Shown one piece after another: positions 29,557 through 42,219 of a DNA stretch of 64,000 nt; within the stretch, counting starts at the first letter, position 1; each line of letters starts with the position of its first letter. The position numbers and the translations under genes are program-made. The DNA is taken from contig CAUEEP010000245.1 of assembly GCA_958450365.1 (NCBI GenBank), forward strand, positions 310,001 to 374,000, read 5' to 3'. Source of the stretch: Mesorhabditis belari. Taxonomy: Eukaryota; Nematoda; Chromadorea; Rhabditida; Rhabditidae. The notes beneath the pieces are model-generated. The model was not told where the DNA came from. It searched no databases and saw nothing but the letters and a program-made list of their open reading frames with translations.

Positions 29557-30161
29557 CTACAGTACTGGACAATGAAATATTATATTTGAAAAAAGATCGT
29601 CACTTTCGCGCGTCTGTAACTCCCTTTGTTCTTGAAAGTTTAAACTTGGATCTCGGAAAACAAAACGTAACCAAAACCAAAACTACCAAAACTAAAATCA
29701 TAAATAAAACAAACCCAAAACCAAAACTCAATTAAAACTCGCCACATTCGCATCGGGAGGAGCTAGTGAAAATCTGCTTGCAGATTTGAAATCAGCATCC
29801 AAAAATCTATCCCATAGGCTATTTTTTGTTCTGAAATTTCGAGGTCGTGTTTTGGTCCTTTTTTCGGCCGCGAGATTTTGTGGATTGAGAAAAAGTGAAA
29901 GGCAAATTTGCATTTTACAATTTTAAATTTACATGTTAATTTATATGCAAATTGAGTTTTGGTCTGTTTTGGTTTTGGTTTTGTTTGCCGAACTCTATTT
30001 TAAACTATTAGTGTTATACATTCTCTTGAAAGCTCTTTTCAAGGGCTACACAATGGTAATATTAATATTTAGAAATACGGCAAAGACAAGGGAGTCACAG
30101 ACGCGCGAAAGTGCGAAAGAGTTTTTTTTCAAATATGATATTTCATTGTCCAGTAGTGTAG
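29557..30161 (+). mobile_element. Family D MITE, copy 2, carrying a nested insertion
   Basis: Same ends and arms as copy 1, but the centre contains an extra 352 bases (29647-29998) flanked by TTTAAACT on both sides. The intact copy has TTTAAACT once at that point, so it is an 8-base target-site duplication. Confidence 0.85.
29647..29998. mobile_element. Nested element with 8-bp target duplication
   Basis: Inserted in family D copy 2. Flanks are the 8-base duplication TTTAAACT. The ends are imperfect inverted repeats (GATCTCGGAAAACAAAAC against GAGTTCGGCAAACAAAAC), with AACCAAAACC-rich arms. An 8-base duplication is the rule for the hAT superfamily, so this is probably a hAT-type MITE. It contains no transposase. 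Confidence 0.75.
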
Positions 30162-31319
30162 GTCGGTAATACAGCTATACAGTAAACTAATTTCAAAGTA
30201 ATCATAGATGATTGCAGAGATTGCAGAGCTTACGGTAATACAAAAATCCAATACAAGAGTCCAATACAAGAATACAATACAAGAATCCAAGATTATACGT
30301 TGCTTTCCAAAATTTTAATGATCTTTATAGAGTTTGATGTTTAAAGCTTTGAAAAAACAAAATACTATACCGTACTTTGAACCTTTCCCCAAATTTTCAA
30401 TGATCACCAAAAAGTCTCCTTTACTTTCTTGTGTCTACACGTGGTCACTCTCATCTTCTCATCACTCCGATCACCCCATTTCTCCTTTTCTCCTTACCTC
30501 ACTCTCCCTCCACTCTCATCACTGATCACCACAACGCAAACACATCAAAATAACAAACCTTTTTCATGTACTTACTCGATTTGGATCTTTTAGTCTTTTC
30601 TTAATAATCTGAACAAAATTCTCCATCCTGGTCTATTTTATGAAAGTTTTGGCAGGTTTCTCCCCCCCTCCTTTTCTTCCCTTTCTTCCCTTTTCTCCCT
30701 TTCTTCCCTTTTCTTTCCTTTTCTTCCTTTTTCTTCTCTTTCTTCCTTTCTTTCTTCTTTTTCTTTTCCCTTTCTTCCCTTTTCTATCAAGACTTTGGTT
30801 AAGAGCTTAGATAGAATCTGTGTATGTGAGTGAGCATACAGTATATAGTAACTGTTTTTACTGGCTCCCAATTTACAGTTTAATGTCTCTTTTATGCAAA
30901 CATTCCTGGGATCATTAGTCAACGATTGCTCACCAATGAACCACACGTATCCAAATCCCAATTTTACTGGCCTTATAATTCGACTTGACTGTTAGAAGTC
31001 ATTGACTGAGTCTTTTCTTAATCTTTCCCCTGCCCAGTCATCAGACTTTTTCAATCTGAAAGTAATGTTTTCTCTTCTTTCCCCATTCTAGTTATTATAG
31101 ATATTTTGAGTTTTTCATATTGACTGAACAACTGTTTTTTTTTTGTTTTTGTTTTGTTTCGCTTTTTGTTTTTACTTGAGCACTTTGTCAGTCTCACCTT
31201 TTGCCCTTTCTCTATGCTCTATGTTTTCGCTCAACACTCATTTTAAGTACAAATTTCCTCGATTGTTATTTTGAGTTGAAGCTTTTAAATCTTTTAAAAT
31301 TAGATCATGTAAAAGTTCA

Positions 31320-31445
31320 AAGATATTCAGAATTTAACTAACTAGCTTACTAATTAGTTTACTAATTAGTTTACTAGTTAGCTTACTAATTAGCTTACTA
31401 ATTAGCTTACTAGTTAGCTTACTAATTAGTTTACTAGTTAACCTC
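31320..31445. repeat. 12-bp minisatellite
   Basis: About nine copies of TTAGCTTACTAA with CTAG variants. Non-coding. Confidence 0.9.
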
Positions 31446-31653
31446 ACCGATTCAGCCTTAAAGCTGAATATTTCTTTTTGTGTAACAAATTCAGTTTAAA
31501 AGATGTTAAACTTTTGATCATCATCATCTTCTTCTTCAAACTTTCAACTCAATCTTACATCATTGTTTAGTCATTGAAATTTTGGAAAGGAAAAGAAAAT
31601 TGACTCTCATTGAATGAAGGGAAAAGATGAGAAATCATCGGGACAAAGGGAAA

Positions 31654-31835
31654 TCTATCGACGAGAATCTATCGACGAGAATCTATCGACGAGAATCTAT
31701 CGACGAGAATCTATCGACGAGAATCTATCGACGAGAATCTATCGACGAGAATCTATCGACGAGAATCTATCGACGAGAATTATCGACGAATTCATCGATT
31801 TGAGAATCTATCGACGAGAATCTATCGATCGGTAA
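31654..31835. repeat. 14-bp minisatellite
   Basis: About twelve copies of CTATCGACGAGAAT; the last units are shuffled. Open frames on both strands through it reflect the repeat. Confidence 0.95.
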
Positions 31836-32623
31836 TCTATCGACTGATCCAGCTTTTGCCATTCGATTTTCTTCAATCCTCATAAATGTGGAGAACATGT
31901 GTGAAGAAAAAGAAGAAAAGAAAATGACTGAAGCTGATCTCGAGTGTCCCTGATCCACTCCACCCCCACATCTCTTTTCCCACAACACGTGCTTTTCCGA
32001 GAATCCCCTCTCTTTTCTTCGGTAACTTTAGAATGTCATTCTGCTCTTTGACTATAAACTTTTACATGGCTAACTTTTTCTTTTAGATATAAAAGACTGA
32101 TTTATAAACTAGGTAAGAGGTAAATAAGACTAGCTTTTGATAATATGGCCTTCTTTTTGATATGGTTTTTAATATGGTCTTACTTTCATTGGTGTTCTTA
32201 TTGTCATTGGTGTTCTTATTGTCAAAAGCCTTTTTACTAGTCACTAGTTAAACTTTTTACTAGTTAAACTAGCCAGGCTAATAGTAGGTTTTCAAAAGTC
32301 AGAGATTTTCTTTGAATCTTTTTCCAAATCAATAATTGTAAGGCAAAAACAAGCCATTATAAGTTACACTCCCAAAAAAACATTTCAACATTTCACATTT
32401 TTAATCAGAATGTCTTCAAAAGAATTTGATGCCTTCAAAATTTTTTCTCTTTCTTTCAAATTCTTCTCTGATTTCTTCTGTTTACTGAAAGAATTCATGG
32501 AAGGATTTGCGGTGAGAAAATGCTCGTTTTAAAGTGAAACTTGTTTACGTCTAAATCGTTTCGTTTAATTCCCCATTTCTTCTTGAAGTGTCATGGGAAA
32601 ATTTGCACATTTCACGAAAAGCC

Positions 32624-32880
32624 GATTGGGTTTTGATTGGGTTTGATTGGGTTTTGATTGGGTTTCATTCGGTTTCATTCGGTTTCATTCGGTTTCATTC
32701 GGTTTGATTGGGTTTGATTGGGTTTGATTGGGTTTGATTCGGTTTGATTGGGTTTCATTCGGTTTGATTGGGTTTGATTGGGTTTGATTGGGTTTCATTG
32801 GGTTTCATTGGGCTTTATCTGTTTGATTGCGCCTCATTCGGTTTGATTGGGTTTGATTGGGTTTGATTGGGTTTGATGTC
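32624..32880. repeat. 10-bp minisatellite
   Basis: About twenty-five copies of GGGTTTGATT with GGTTTCATTC variants grouped in blocks. Confidence 0.95.
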
Positions 32881-33142
32881 ATTTCACCGGAAATAGCTCA
32901 GAAAAGTGGGGATTTTTACAGTTAGAAAAATACTTTCACTTTTTGATTTTCAGTTTTTTTTTTGCATTCTCAAGTAATGCTTTTTCTAAAAAGCATCTAT
33001 TCTAGAACTAGAAAAGTATTGTACACTATTGTACAATTAGTGTACAATTAGTGTACTATTAGTGTACTATTATTGTACTATTAGTGTACAATAGTTTTCT
33101 AGACTATTGTACACTTCAGTTTTCATTCGATCAGCTCTATTT

Positions 33143-33360
<218 letters not shown>

Positions 33361-33456
33361 CCTTTTTCTTGAAGCTCTAAAATCATATTGAGAAAGACAG
33401 ATTGCTTTGATTGATTCTCGAGCCTCGGGATCGCCGCGCCGACCTGCCCCGGGATC

Positions 33457-34041
<585 letters not shown>

Positions 34042-34576
34042 GATTTCCTTTCCCCGCCCCGCCCCCGATTCGTTCTGCCGATTCTCCCCGCGCGTGCCCC
34101 GCGCCAGATCTGACCGATCGAGATCCGGCGGGATGTCGCACGAACTGACGATTTCTAATGCTTAGCTCTTTATAGAAGAAAAGACTTTCTGGTATTACTA
34201 CATTGTGGGGCAGGCTTTTGAATGAAGAATCAAGCACTAGAACGGTTGTTAGTATTAGACCTGGGCGGGGACAGATGTGATGGGTCTGGCTCTTAGCAAA
34301 ACTCTGGTACTTGATTTGTACTATTTTTCATCAAAAATTTAATTATAACTTCTATTAGCTGAAATAAAATGTTTAGAAATAACACCATATTCTTGAACAA
34401 AAAAATAATACAATGTGAAAGCTTCATGTTTCTATTTTTATGTTGTTTATTTGTGCTTTGCTTTTATCTAATTGCTTTCTGTTTTCTTCAAGTTATGACT
34501 CATTTTGTCACCAGATTCCGATGTGTCATTAAAGAACTGAGAATGCTTTTTCAAAAGATGATTCAAAAATTAGGAG

Positions 34577-34820
34577 ATGTGAGCCGAGCTGATGACTATT
34601 TTACGCTTCTAAAGTTTTTCCAGAAGCTCAACACTCTAATCCCCCACAAGATCTCATTGTCAGCTACATTTTTCGACCTCAAATCGATAGGGTTCTGGAT
34701 AAGTGGTTCTCGAGATTTTCTGAGGAATTTAGGATCTTTTTGCCTAAATTTGCCTAACTCTGGGTCAGGCAAAGAAAGTTTCTAACAAGTTTTTGAATGC
34801 TTAGGGTGCACTGACTATTT
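34577..34820 (+). mobile_element. Family C MITE, degraded copy 4
   Basis: Recognisable by GTGAGCCGAGCTGATGACTA, AGCTCAACACTCTAATCCCC and GGTTCTCGAGATTTTC. The stretch between GAGGAATTTAGG (near 34721) and TGCTTAGGGTGC (near 34798) contains about 65 extra bases with TTTGCCTAA and GGGTCAGGCAAAG, sequences that recur at about 34964-34998. So a second small repeat has inserted in it. Both termini are eroded. Confidence 0.7.
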
Positions 34821-35924
34821 TCTATTTTTTTTCTAGTTAAGCATGTTGTTACCCCTTTTTTCAATTTTTCACTTGCAACAATGGATTGGGGGTGCAAGCA
34901 ATCTTGGTAATCCATTGTTGTAAGACTAGATCTTTGCAATCCATTGTTGCAAGGCTAGATCTTTGCCTAGCTTTGCCTAACCGGGTCAGGCAAAGGGCTT
35001 TGCAATCCATTGCAATCCCAATGAAAATTAATTAACAAGTTTTGAGTCTAACAAAGTTTTTAGAACCATTCTAGGATTTGTTTTGCAAAATTATACATAA
35101 TCTAATGTAACCAATCTATTGAATTATTATCTGTGAAAGATTTTTGGAAGTAATTCATGTTGGATTCAACGAACGCGAAGCTGATCTTTAAAATGAATCG
35201 TCGATTTTTATCGTCCCCCCCCGCCCCGCACACACATGAGAAATTGTCCCTTTTTTCTTGTCTTGATCGTTTTCTTGATATTTTCTTTTCAATATATTTT
35301 CTTTTCTCATTCCAATATCAACGATTCTCTTGTCGATTTTTGGCGCAGAAAAAAACAGCGCCCATTAAAATCGACGACCTTTTTTACCCCCGCCCAATGG
35401 AATGTGAAAATTTTCAATCAGCAAATCCACCTTTAGAGATTTGAGGTTTTGTTTTTGTTTTCACTTTGTTTTCTAAAATTTTTTTTAATGTTTTTGAGCC
35501 TTTCAATCCATTCACCTTTACACGAATCCAAACGGGAATTTCTCTTTTGCAAGAAATAAAGCATAAGTATTCTGGTCTGATAGTCAACCAGCAGTTTTAC
35601 CTAAGAACCACAAAAGCGTTATAAACTTTCTAACAATGAATAACTAAAATTTCAATTTGATTCTTTTAATTAGTTTGTCACATTAAACGATGAGTACCGG
35701 CCTCATCAAACGATGAGGCTTAGGCAACAGACCACTTATTTACTATATGAATGTTTCTACCAATGAGCTTCACCGACACGTATCCTGTGTTAATTGTAAA
35801 CTTTTGTTTTCTATTTTGCACTAAAAGAATCACTGAGTCTTCTAAGTAGCCATGTACAGTTATCACCGACTTATCTATTTTTAGGCAATCAAGAGGAAAA
35901 CAAGTCTTCCCATTGTATCATAGA

Positions 35925-36065
35925 TCGTTTTTTTTCTTGTCCTTCTTCTTGTCCTTCTTCTTGTTCTTCTTCTTGCCCTTCTTCTTGTTCTTCTTCTTGT
36001 TCTTCTTCTTGCCTCCCTTCTTGTCTTTTCTTCTTGTTCTTATCCTTTTTCTTCTTCTTGTCCGG
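35925..36065. repeat. CTTCTTCTTGTC tandem repeat
   Basis: Pyrimidine-strand array of 12-base units. The minus strand reads as EEGQEEEQEEGQ repeats without any other coding support. Confidence 0.9.
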
Positions 36066-36754
36066 GAAATTCCTGCTTAAACTAATGATCCCTGTCATCT
36101 GAATGATTCCCCTGTCCCTTCCCTTCCCAGTTTTGATTCTTTTTCGTCACTTTGAACTCTGTTCTCAATCACATTTCTCTCAATTCTTTCCTTTTTCTTT
36201 TCGTTTTCCTTTTTTCTTTTTCTTCTTCTGCTGAATATCTGATAAAGCGATTTGATAGGTTTTATGGTGCCAAGGCATGATTTTCCCGTGTTTATCAGTA
36301 AGACTTTTACCCCAGACAACTCAATATCCGTTTACGTCTAAATAAATAAATAATATCAAACTTCTAAACAAGTTTAACAATGTCTAAACTTTGTTACCTA
36401 CTGAGTCTTTCAAATTTCAAATGCTTTGAATTTGAATGCTATAAGCTTTGAATCTTTCCACCGATCACGCAACTTTTTAACTCCAGTTTGCCTAAATTTC
36501 CTCAAATTTTTCAAGTAATCTTTTCAACTTTTCGACTAGAAAAACACCTTAAATTGGTTATTTTCTTGTTTTGGGTGTCCTTTTTTCCCTTTTTCTTCGA
36601 CGTCATCAACTTTGTTAAAAGAAGCCATCTCTCCAATCCACTTATACATTCTCTCCCCGAGTTCCTAAGTTCATTTGAAAACTCGTTTTTCAACAATTTT
36701 CTCATTTTAATGTTTGCTTTGATCTTTTCAATCCTTTTTTTTTCAGAAACGTGA

Positions 36755-39700
36755 ATGGTTTTATTGGTGAGCAGTCGAAAGCGATCGACATCATTCAAAA
36801 AAGAGGCTGATGGAGAATTCAGACATCAGGTTGGTCAAGGAAATATTCTATTGTAAATTGTTGGTCAAGGAAATATCTATATCTATTGAAAGTTCAAATA
36901 TTCACATATTTATAATATAATATTATAATATGCAAATTGATTTGTAATTGGATATTTGAATTTGAAAAAAACTGAACAAGGTTGAGAGCGGATTAAAGTT
37001 CAAAAGAGTGATCTCTCTGACCTAGCACTGACCTAGCACTGACCTAGGACTGACCGAGCAATCTCTCATCCAACTTTGATTTAGATTCAAATTCTTGAAA
37101 TTTTATCCTCTTCTCCAAATCAAATCATAATATAATACATATAATACGTATTTTCTAAAATGAAATCTTTATCACGAGAAAAAAAAGTTGCGCAGCTCAT
37201 GGCTCACGTGCTTTTCTCTATCCAAATCACATCACCGTTTCCTTTTCTCAAAAAATGATTCCCTTTTGTGTTTGATTGATGACCACACCCAAATGGATTC
37301 CTGTTTTGATCTTTCTTTTTTCATTTTCTTCGGGTGTTCATCTCAATACTTCCGGTCCTTTCGCTATCAAAATCGGCCTTTCTCTCGAAACGATCAGTTG
37401 CTGCAGTTTTGTTTTCAGTTTCATGCAAACAACACTGCAAATGGCATTTGATTGGAATTAACACAGAGATCAGCCTATTATTCAGAAAAAGATCACTCTT
37501 AAAGATAGCCGTAATTCTAGGTGACTGTACCGAAAATAAGACAAAAAATGAGACATTCCTGGGTACTATACTGAAAATAAGACAACAAATCAGAAATTCC
37601 TGGGTACTGTACTGAAAATAAGACGAAAAATGAGACATTCCTGGATACTGTACTGAAAATGAAACAACAAATCAGACATCCTTGGATACTGTACTGAAAA
37701 TGAGACAACAAATCTGATCTTATGTCTGTTCAAAAGTTTTAAAACCAAAACCGAGTACTTTATAGAGTTCAATATAATCCAAGCAAAATGTTCCAGGTTG
37801 GCGGACATCACGAGTTAGTGCGCTTGGATCGCTTTCACGTGGCGAAACCCTCGTGCACGAATGAGACCGATTTCTATCTGAACACCCCGGCACCCCTTCG
37901 GGCACACGTGCCGCACTTTTGCGCCTATGCTGAGGTAGGGTTTTGAAAAAAATTCTAGTGTTTAACTAAGTGCAAAGCCTTAATAGCTAATAATATTCAT
38001 GAATCAATCACAATGAATTCTAGAGCGATTCCGATCCGTTGCAAGCTACGACGAGTACCATGTGCGAGAATTGCCTTGTAAATGGAGCTCCGACACTTCC
38101 CGGTTTCCTTGAAGATCCCTCAACTCCGAAAAGAAAGTCGACAAAATCCAGGTACTAAATGATAGCTTATTTTTGCCATTTATTTCTTTAATTTATTATG
38201 ATTAGTTACCGTAAATACTGTAATAATACCCCACCCCCCACCGCGTACAGTCGCGTAGTCGTAGTCGTAAGTTTTTTCGTATTTCATTTTTTACAAAGCA
38301 CCCGTACTTTCAAAAAATGCGTCTTTAGTATCAAAAAAATAGCCCTGAATTTCAGCTATTTTTTGATACCTAAGCGCGCACTGTAGCATAAACCAGTGTC
38401 GAGAAAAACTCGTTCAAAGCTAGACTACGCAACACTCCGCATCGTCATTATGGGGGTGGGCTTCTATTACAGTATTTACGGTATGTAAGCAAGTACAATA
38501 GATTCCATTGCATAAATGTAATTCTAACTTTAGCGGTGCATGTGTTGTCCTATCCGATTTGACATCAACATTTCGTCGCCCATCAATTGTTGATTTAAAA
38601 ATGGGCACTCGACAACACGGCGATGCCGCAGCGCCTGAGAAAATTCGACGACAAACAGACAAATGCGCGAGAAGCACATCGCTGATGTGGGGAATTCGAT
38701 TATGTGGTTGGGAAAAGATTTGGAAATTTGTAATCAAAATCGTTTAAGGACTCCAATACTATGATGCTACCACGGGAAGAACTACGCACATTGACAAGTA
38801 CGAGGGGAGAACGATTGAGGTGAGGGAAATGGAGGAGCTAGTGTTTGGGAAAATTCCACCTTCGTTTTCTCAGCCGTCTCTTGGCCAATTGCTCTAAAAT
38901 TTTGTCCACAAATAGAAATTGGTATTCTCTGCTTGTAGACAAAATTTCAGAGCAATCGGCTGAGAGACGGTTGAGAAAACGAAGGTGAAATTAGGTTCGG
39001 CGTGGAATTTTCCCATGTCTAATGCTTGCCAGTAGACAGAAATTGAGCTATCTTTCATCTTCCTGGATTCTAATCCATATACAGTACTCTCTAAGCATTC
39101 ACGTAAAGAAATTAGCCAAATAGTATCTCAAGTCCGTATCTTGTCAGCATATAATCACTCAATTTGAGATCGAAGAGCTGTGGAGAGCCGTTCGTGGTTT
39201 CCTCTCGTATCCCGATGGTCGCCCGAGAGAAGCCGTTATTCGAGGGGTTATTCGACAAATCGAACAAATTGAAGAGGTGAGAATCTAAAAAAGTTGATTC
39301 TATTGGGTTGTCCAGTTATGAATGCGCGTTTTTTACTATTTTGTAAATTTCTCAAGATACCGAAATCAAGAAAAAGTTATATATGAGTATTATTCGAAAG
39401 CTGAAGATCTCCTCTACATTTTGATATAAAAAGCTTTTGAATTTGTCCAGCTTTTGGGCAAATTGACTGCACAGAAGAAGAGGTGGCCAAAAAATGGAAG
39501 GGTGCCTTTGGATCAAGTTTTGGCTCCGCTCAAATTGAGTTAACCGTTTGATGTTTGGCCAATAGATATATCAATACAACTTTTTTTTAAATATAACAAT
39601 TTCAGAGCATCTTTACTTTTCTTTTCTTTTCTGGGCGGTTATTTTAAACCATCAAAACTTGAGGAATAGCTAAGCTGAAATGGGGTTTTTTTTTTGAAAA

Positions 39701-40436
39701 CGACCTCTCCCTTTGTGCGGTCAATTTCCCAAAAAGTTGAATGAATTCAAAAACTTTTTTATTCCAAAATGTAGAGGAGATCTTCAGCTTTCGAATGATA
39801 TATAACACTCATATACATCTGTTCGATATCTTGAGAAATTTAGAAAATAGTAAAAAACGCGCATTCATAACTGGACAACCCAATATTTGAATTCTAAACT
39901 TTAAACTCTAAAATCAAAAACTTTTTAGGCGATAACATTAATGGACGGGGTTCGTTTATTCGGCTCCTCGTTGCTCATTGTTTATGAAGGAGACGCTTTG
40001 GAGGAGCCACAGAGTGAGGCTGAGGCTGAACAGGTAAACAAAAGATAAGCTAAAAATTCATCTAAACATCTAAAAATTAAACAATCACTCAATTTGCATT
40101 AAAATTGAATTAAAACATTCGCTCTAAAAGAAACTAAAAGGAAATATTGTGTAGAAGGAAATGGATTGTGGCTTTTTAAAAAAAAGTAAACAAAAGCAGG
40201 ATATTAGCGAAGAAAGATTAGATCTACAAAACAAATATTTCGTTTAAAATCAAATCCTCATTTAGTTAGTGAGCGTTCGCGTGGTCGATTTCGCAAACGC
40301 AACACTAGCCGGTGGGAGTCATGTGGGCGCTGATCAAGGCTTTCTTCTCGGTGTTCACTCACTCAATCGCTTCGTTGCAGCTCTTCTCCATTCCGGCGAC
40401 AGTGACATCGATTCTGAAGGGTCATGCAGTCCCTGA
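36755..40436 (+). CDS. Inositol hexakisphosphate kinase
   Basis: IP6 kinases phosphorylate IP6 to the pyrophosphate IP7. Eight exons join in phase (36755-36829, 37797-37934, 38024-38151, 38534-38706, 38749-38819, 39148-39276, 39929-40033, 40266-40436) for 329 residues. Family landmarks: QVGGHHELVRLDRFHVAKP near the N-terminus, the P-x-x-x-D-x-K-x-G signature as RPSIVDLKMGTRQHGD, SLMWGIRLCGLQYYDATTG, then LFGSSLLIVYEGD (the S-S-L-L motif), and the metal-binding VRVVDFANAT near the end. Other IP6Ks have a longer middle region, so this is a compact form. A TTTTTTTCAG acceptor just before the ATG suggests leader trans-splicing. Intron 4 ends in TTTAAG, not TAG or CAG. Introns carry a 41-bp tandem repeat, a family A MITE, an inverted-repeat element and a mariner-type element. 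Confidence 0.9.
37520..37715. repeat. 41-42-bp tandem repeat in IP6 kinase intron 1
   Basis: Four to five units of about 42 bases built on GGTACTGTACTGAAAATAAG and ACAACAAATCAGACATTCCT. The period is a multiple of three, so open frames run through it on both strands, but it lies wholly within intron 1. Confidence 0.9.
38207..38483 (+). mobile_element. Family A MITE, copy 3
   Basis: TA-flanked, with CCGTAAATACTGTAATA ends and the same body and orientation as the copy at 1927. It occupies intron 3 of the IP6 kinase gene. Confidence 0.9.
38848..39018. mobile_element. Inverted-repeat element in IP6 kinase intron 5
   Basis: Arms of about 60-70 bases: GAAAATTCCACCTTCGTTTT through CAATTGCTCTAAAATTTTGT and the reverse complement on the right, with a loop near 38920. 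MITE-like; no second copy in this window. Confidence 0.75.
39301..39885. mobile_element. Mariner-type MITE with long inverted ends
   Basis: Flanked by TA on both sides. Ends are TTGGGTTGTCCAGTTATGAA and its complement. The inverted repeat extends inward for about 190 bases (GCGCGTTTTTTACTATTTT, GAGGAGATCTTCAGCTTTCG on the right side) with only scattered differences. About 585 bases, no transposase. It sits in intron 6 of the IP6 kinase gene. Confidence 0.85.
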
Positions 40437-42219
40437 CTAGCCGCATCGACTTCGTGAAGTCATTGAAGAACAAGAGCCATTTCTATGGTATTCTATTGTA
40501 TTGCCAAATTTTTATGTTTGATCCTATCAGATATCATTCCAAAAGTATAGTCCCTGGTGGCCTTATTCTTTGAGTTGAGTCGATTAGACTACGCTGTGTT
40601 CCTTTTGACTACCGTATTCCTACCATATCCAGCAATGAAAAACTACTGTACCTGCCTGATTTTACTTGGTAGTGACTGGTGTTTAATAAAGCTTTAGTTA
40701 CTTTTAAAAGGTTTACCGGGTTACGGTAGCTTTAGAAAAGCTAACAGGGCTTCGCTCAAAAGTGTTTTGATTAAGACTTTCTTGTATCAGATAGTCTTGT
40801 TGTTGAAAACAATATCAGAGCTACGATATGCAGAAAAGAAACAGGGTTACGGTAGCTTTTCTGAGCACTTTTTAAGCTAGCTTTTAAGCTTTTTAACGAA
40901 ACTCTTCGATCAAGAGGAATCCAGCTTCTTTAAAGCTCAGAAAAATCTGTGAATAACTGTACTTACTCAATTATATTTTCAAACTAGCATGCCAACTGTG
41001 TTTTTTTTTGATCAATTTCTCGTTTACTGGGTTTCTCGTCTTGCCTCTATCGAATTTTCCCCATTTTTTTTCTTATGGAAATTCCTCTCTTTCGCTCAAA
41101 AGTGTTTTGATCGAGACTTTCAGATAATTTCACTGTGATCATCACTGAATTCCCCGTGTTTTCTTTTTTGTGCCTTTTTTTTCTGATTTCTCATCCTCAA
41201 CATTCACTCTCAAACACTGTGTTGTGCTGCTTTTTTCAGAAATAAAGATTTTCAAAAAAAAAAAATCATTTAATTACAAGTAATTTACATATAATAAAAT
41301 GTGTACGGTATCTGAGCGCTACTTAGAAATCCTTGAACAGACAACAAACTAGAGAATTTAGAGGCTAGAGAGACTAGAACAGACACCAAACTAGAGACAA
41401 CTAGAGAATAAAAGTTTTGTGTTTCAAAACGTTTTGAAACTTTTTGCGTTTTTTGTCAAAACGTTTTTTGCGCTGCGTATCATTTGCGCCAATCATTTAC
41501 GCTTATGAAAATCATTGTAACAAATCACTTTTTCCGGGATTGGGGCAAATGCGGCCTTTTTTTTGGCACCTGGCGCCTTGCGGCCTTGGGTAGAGCTTCA
41601 AAAAGAAAAGGGGGGGCCCGTCAAATTTGGGCTAAAGGCAAAAACTACGCAACTTAACGCTTTTCCGCAGTTTTTCCTTTTAGCCCAAAACGGGTCAGCG
41701 GGGGATTTGTCGAAATTCGGAATCCGCATACGATTCCCTATTGGAGAAGATCTCGACGGCTTGCCAAGCTTTGCCAAAAAAGGGGGGAAGTCCCACCCCC
41801 TTTTTCCCAACTTCTAACCAACTTTTTTCAGCTTTCTGCTTCATAATTTTAATTCACATTGTTTTCAATTAAAAAAACACGTTTAAACACATATACAGTC
41901 CCAAAAACAGTAAATTTTTGTGTCACCGATTGGGCTTTTTGCTCTTTATAGCGATTTTATGCCATTTTCAAATCCGGCGAAGGCGTCAAAGCAGCAAGCA
42001 GTGAATGGGAAAAAAGTAGAAAACAAAATAAAAATAAACAATCAAAGTTGGTAGGAAAGTGTGTTGAAAAGCATAAATTTGGCGCAAATGATACGCGGCG
42101 CAAATAATTTGGCTCTTTTGCTAGCACCTCAAAGTTTTAGTAAAGCACGAAATTTCTTTGTTTGAACTCTTTCTAAACAAATGTTCTCATTTTTCACTTC
42201 TAAAGGTTTCTTTTTAGTG
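40437..42219. other. Intergenic stretch with a degenerate foldback element
   Basis: Contains the IP6 kinase 3' region (AATAAAG near 40686) and repeated GGTTACGGTAGCTTT segments (about 40720 and 40845). A family K foldback copy (41535-41815) follows. No exon seen. Confidence 0.6.
41535..41815. mobile_element. Foldback element, family K copy 2
   Basis: Shares AAATTTGGGCTAAAGGCAAA, TTGTCGAAATTCGGAATC and ATACGATTCCCTATT with the copy at 914-1356, and is itself an imperfect foldback. The frames across both strands are shadows of the arms. Confidence 0.65.

Noticed and set aside
34369..34785. 138-residue plus-strand frame
   Set aside because: Its second half translates a degraded family C element; the first half is hydrophobic AT-rich sequence without conserved content.
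35157..35444. 95-residue frame beginning MLDSTNAKLIF
   Set aside because: No splice partner, no recognisable motif, AT-rich hydrophobic composition.
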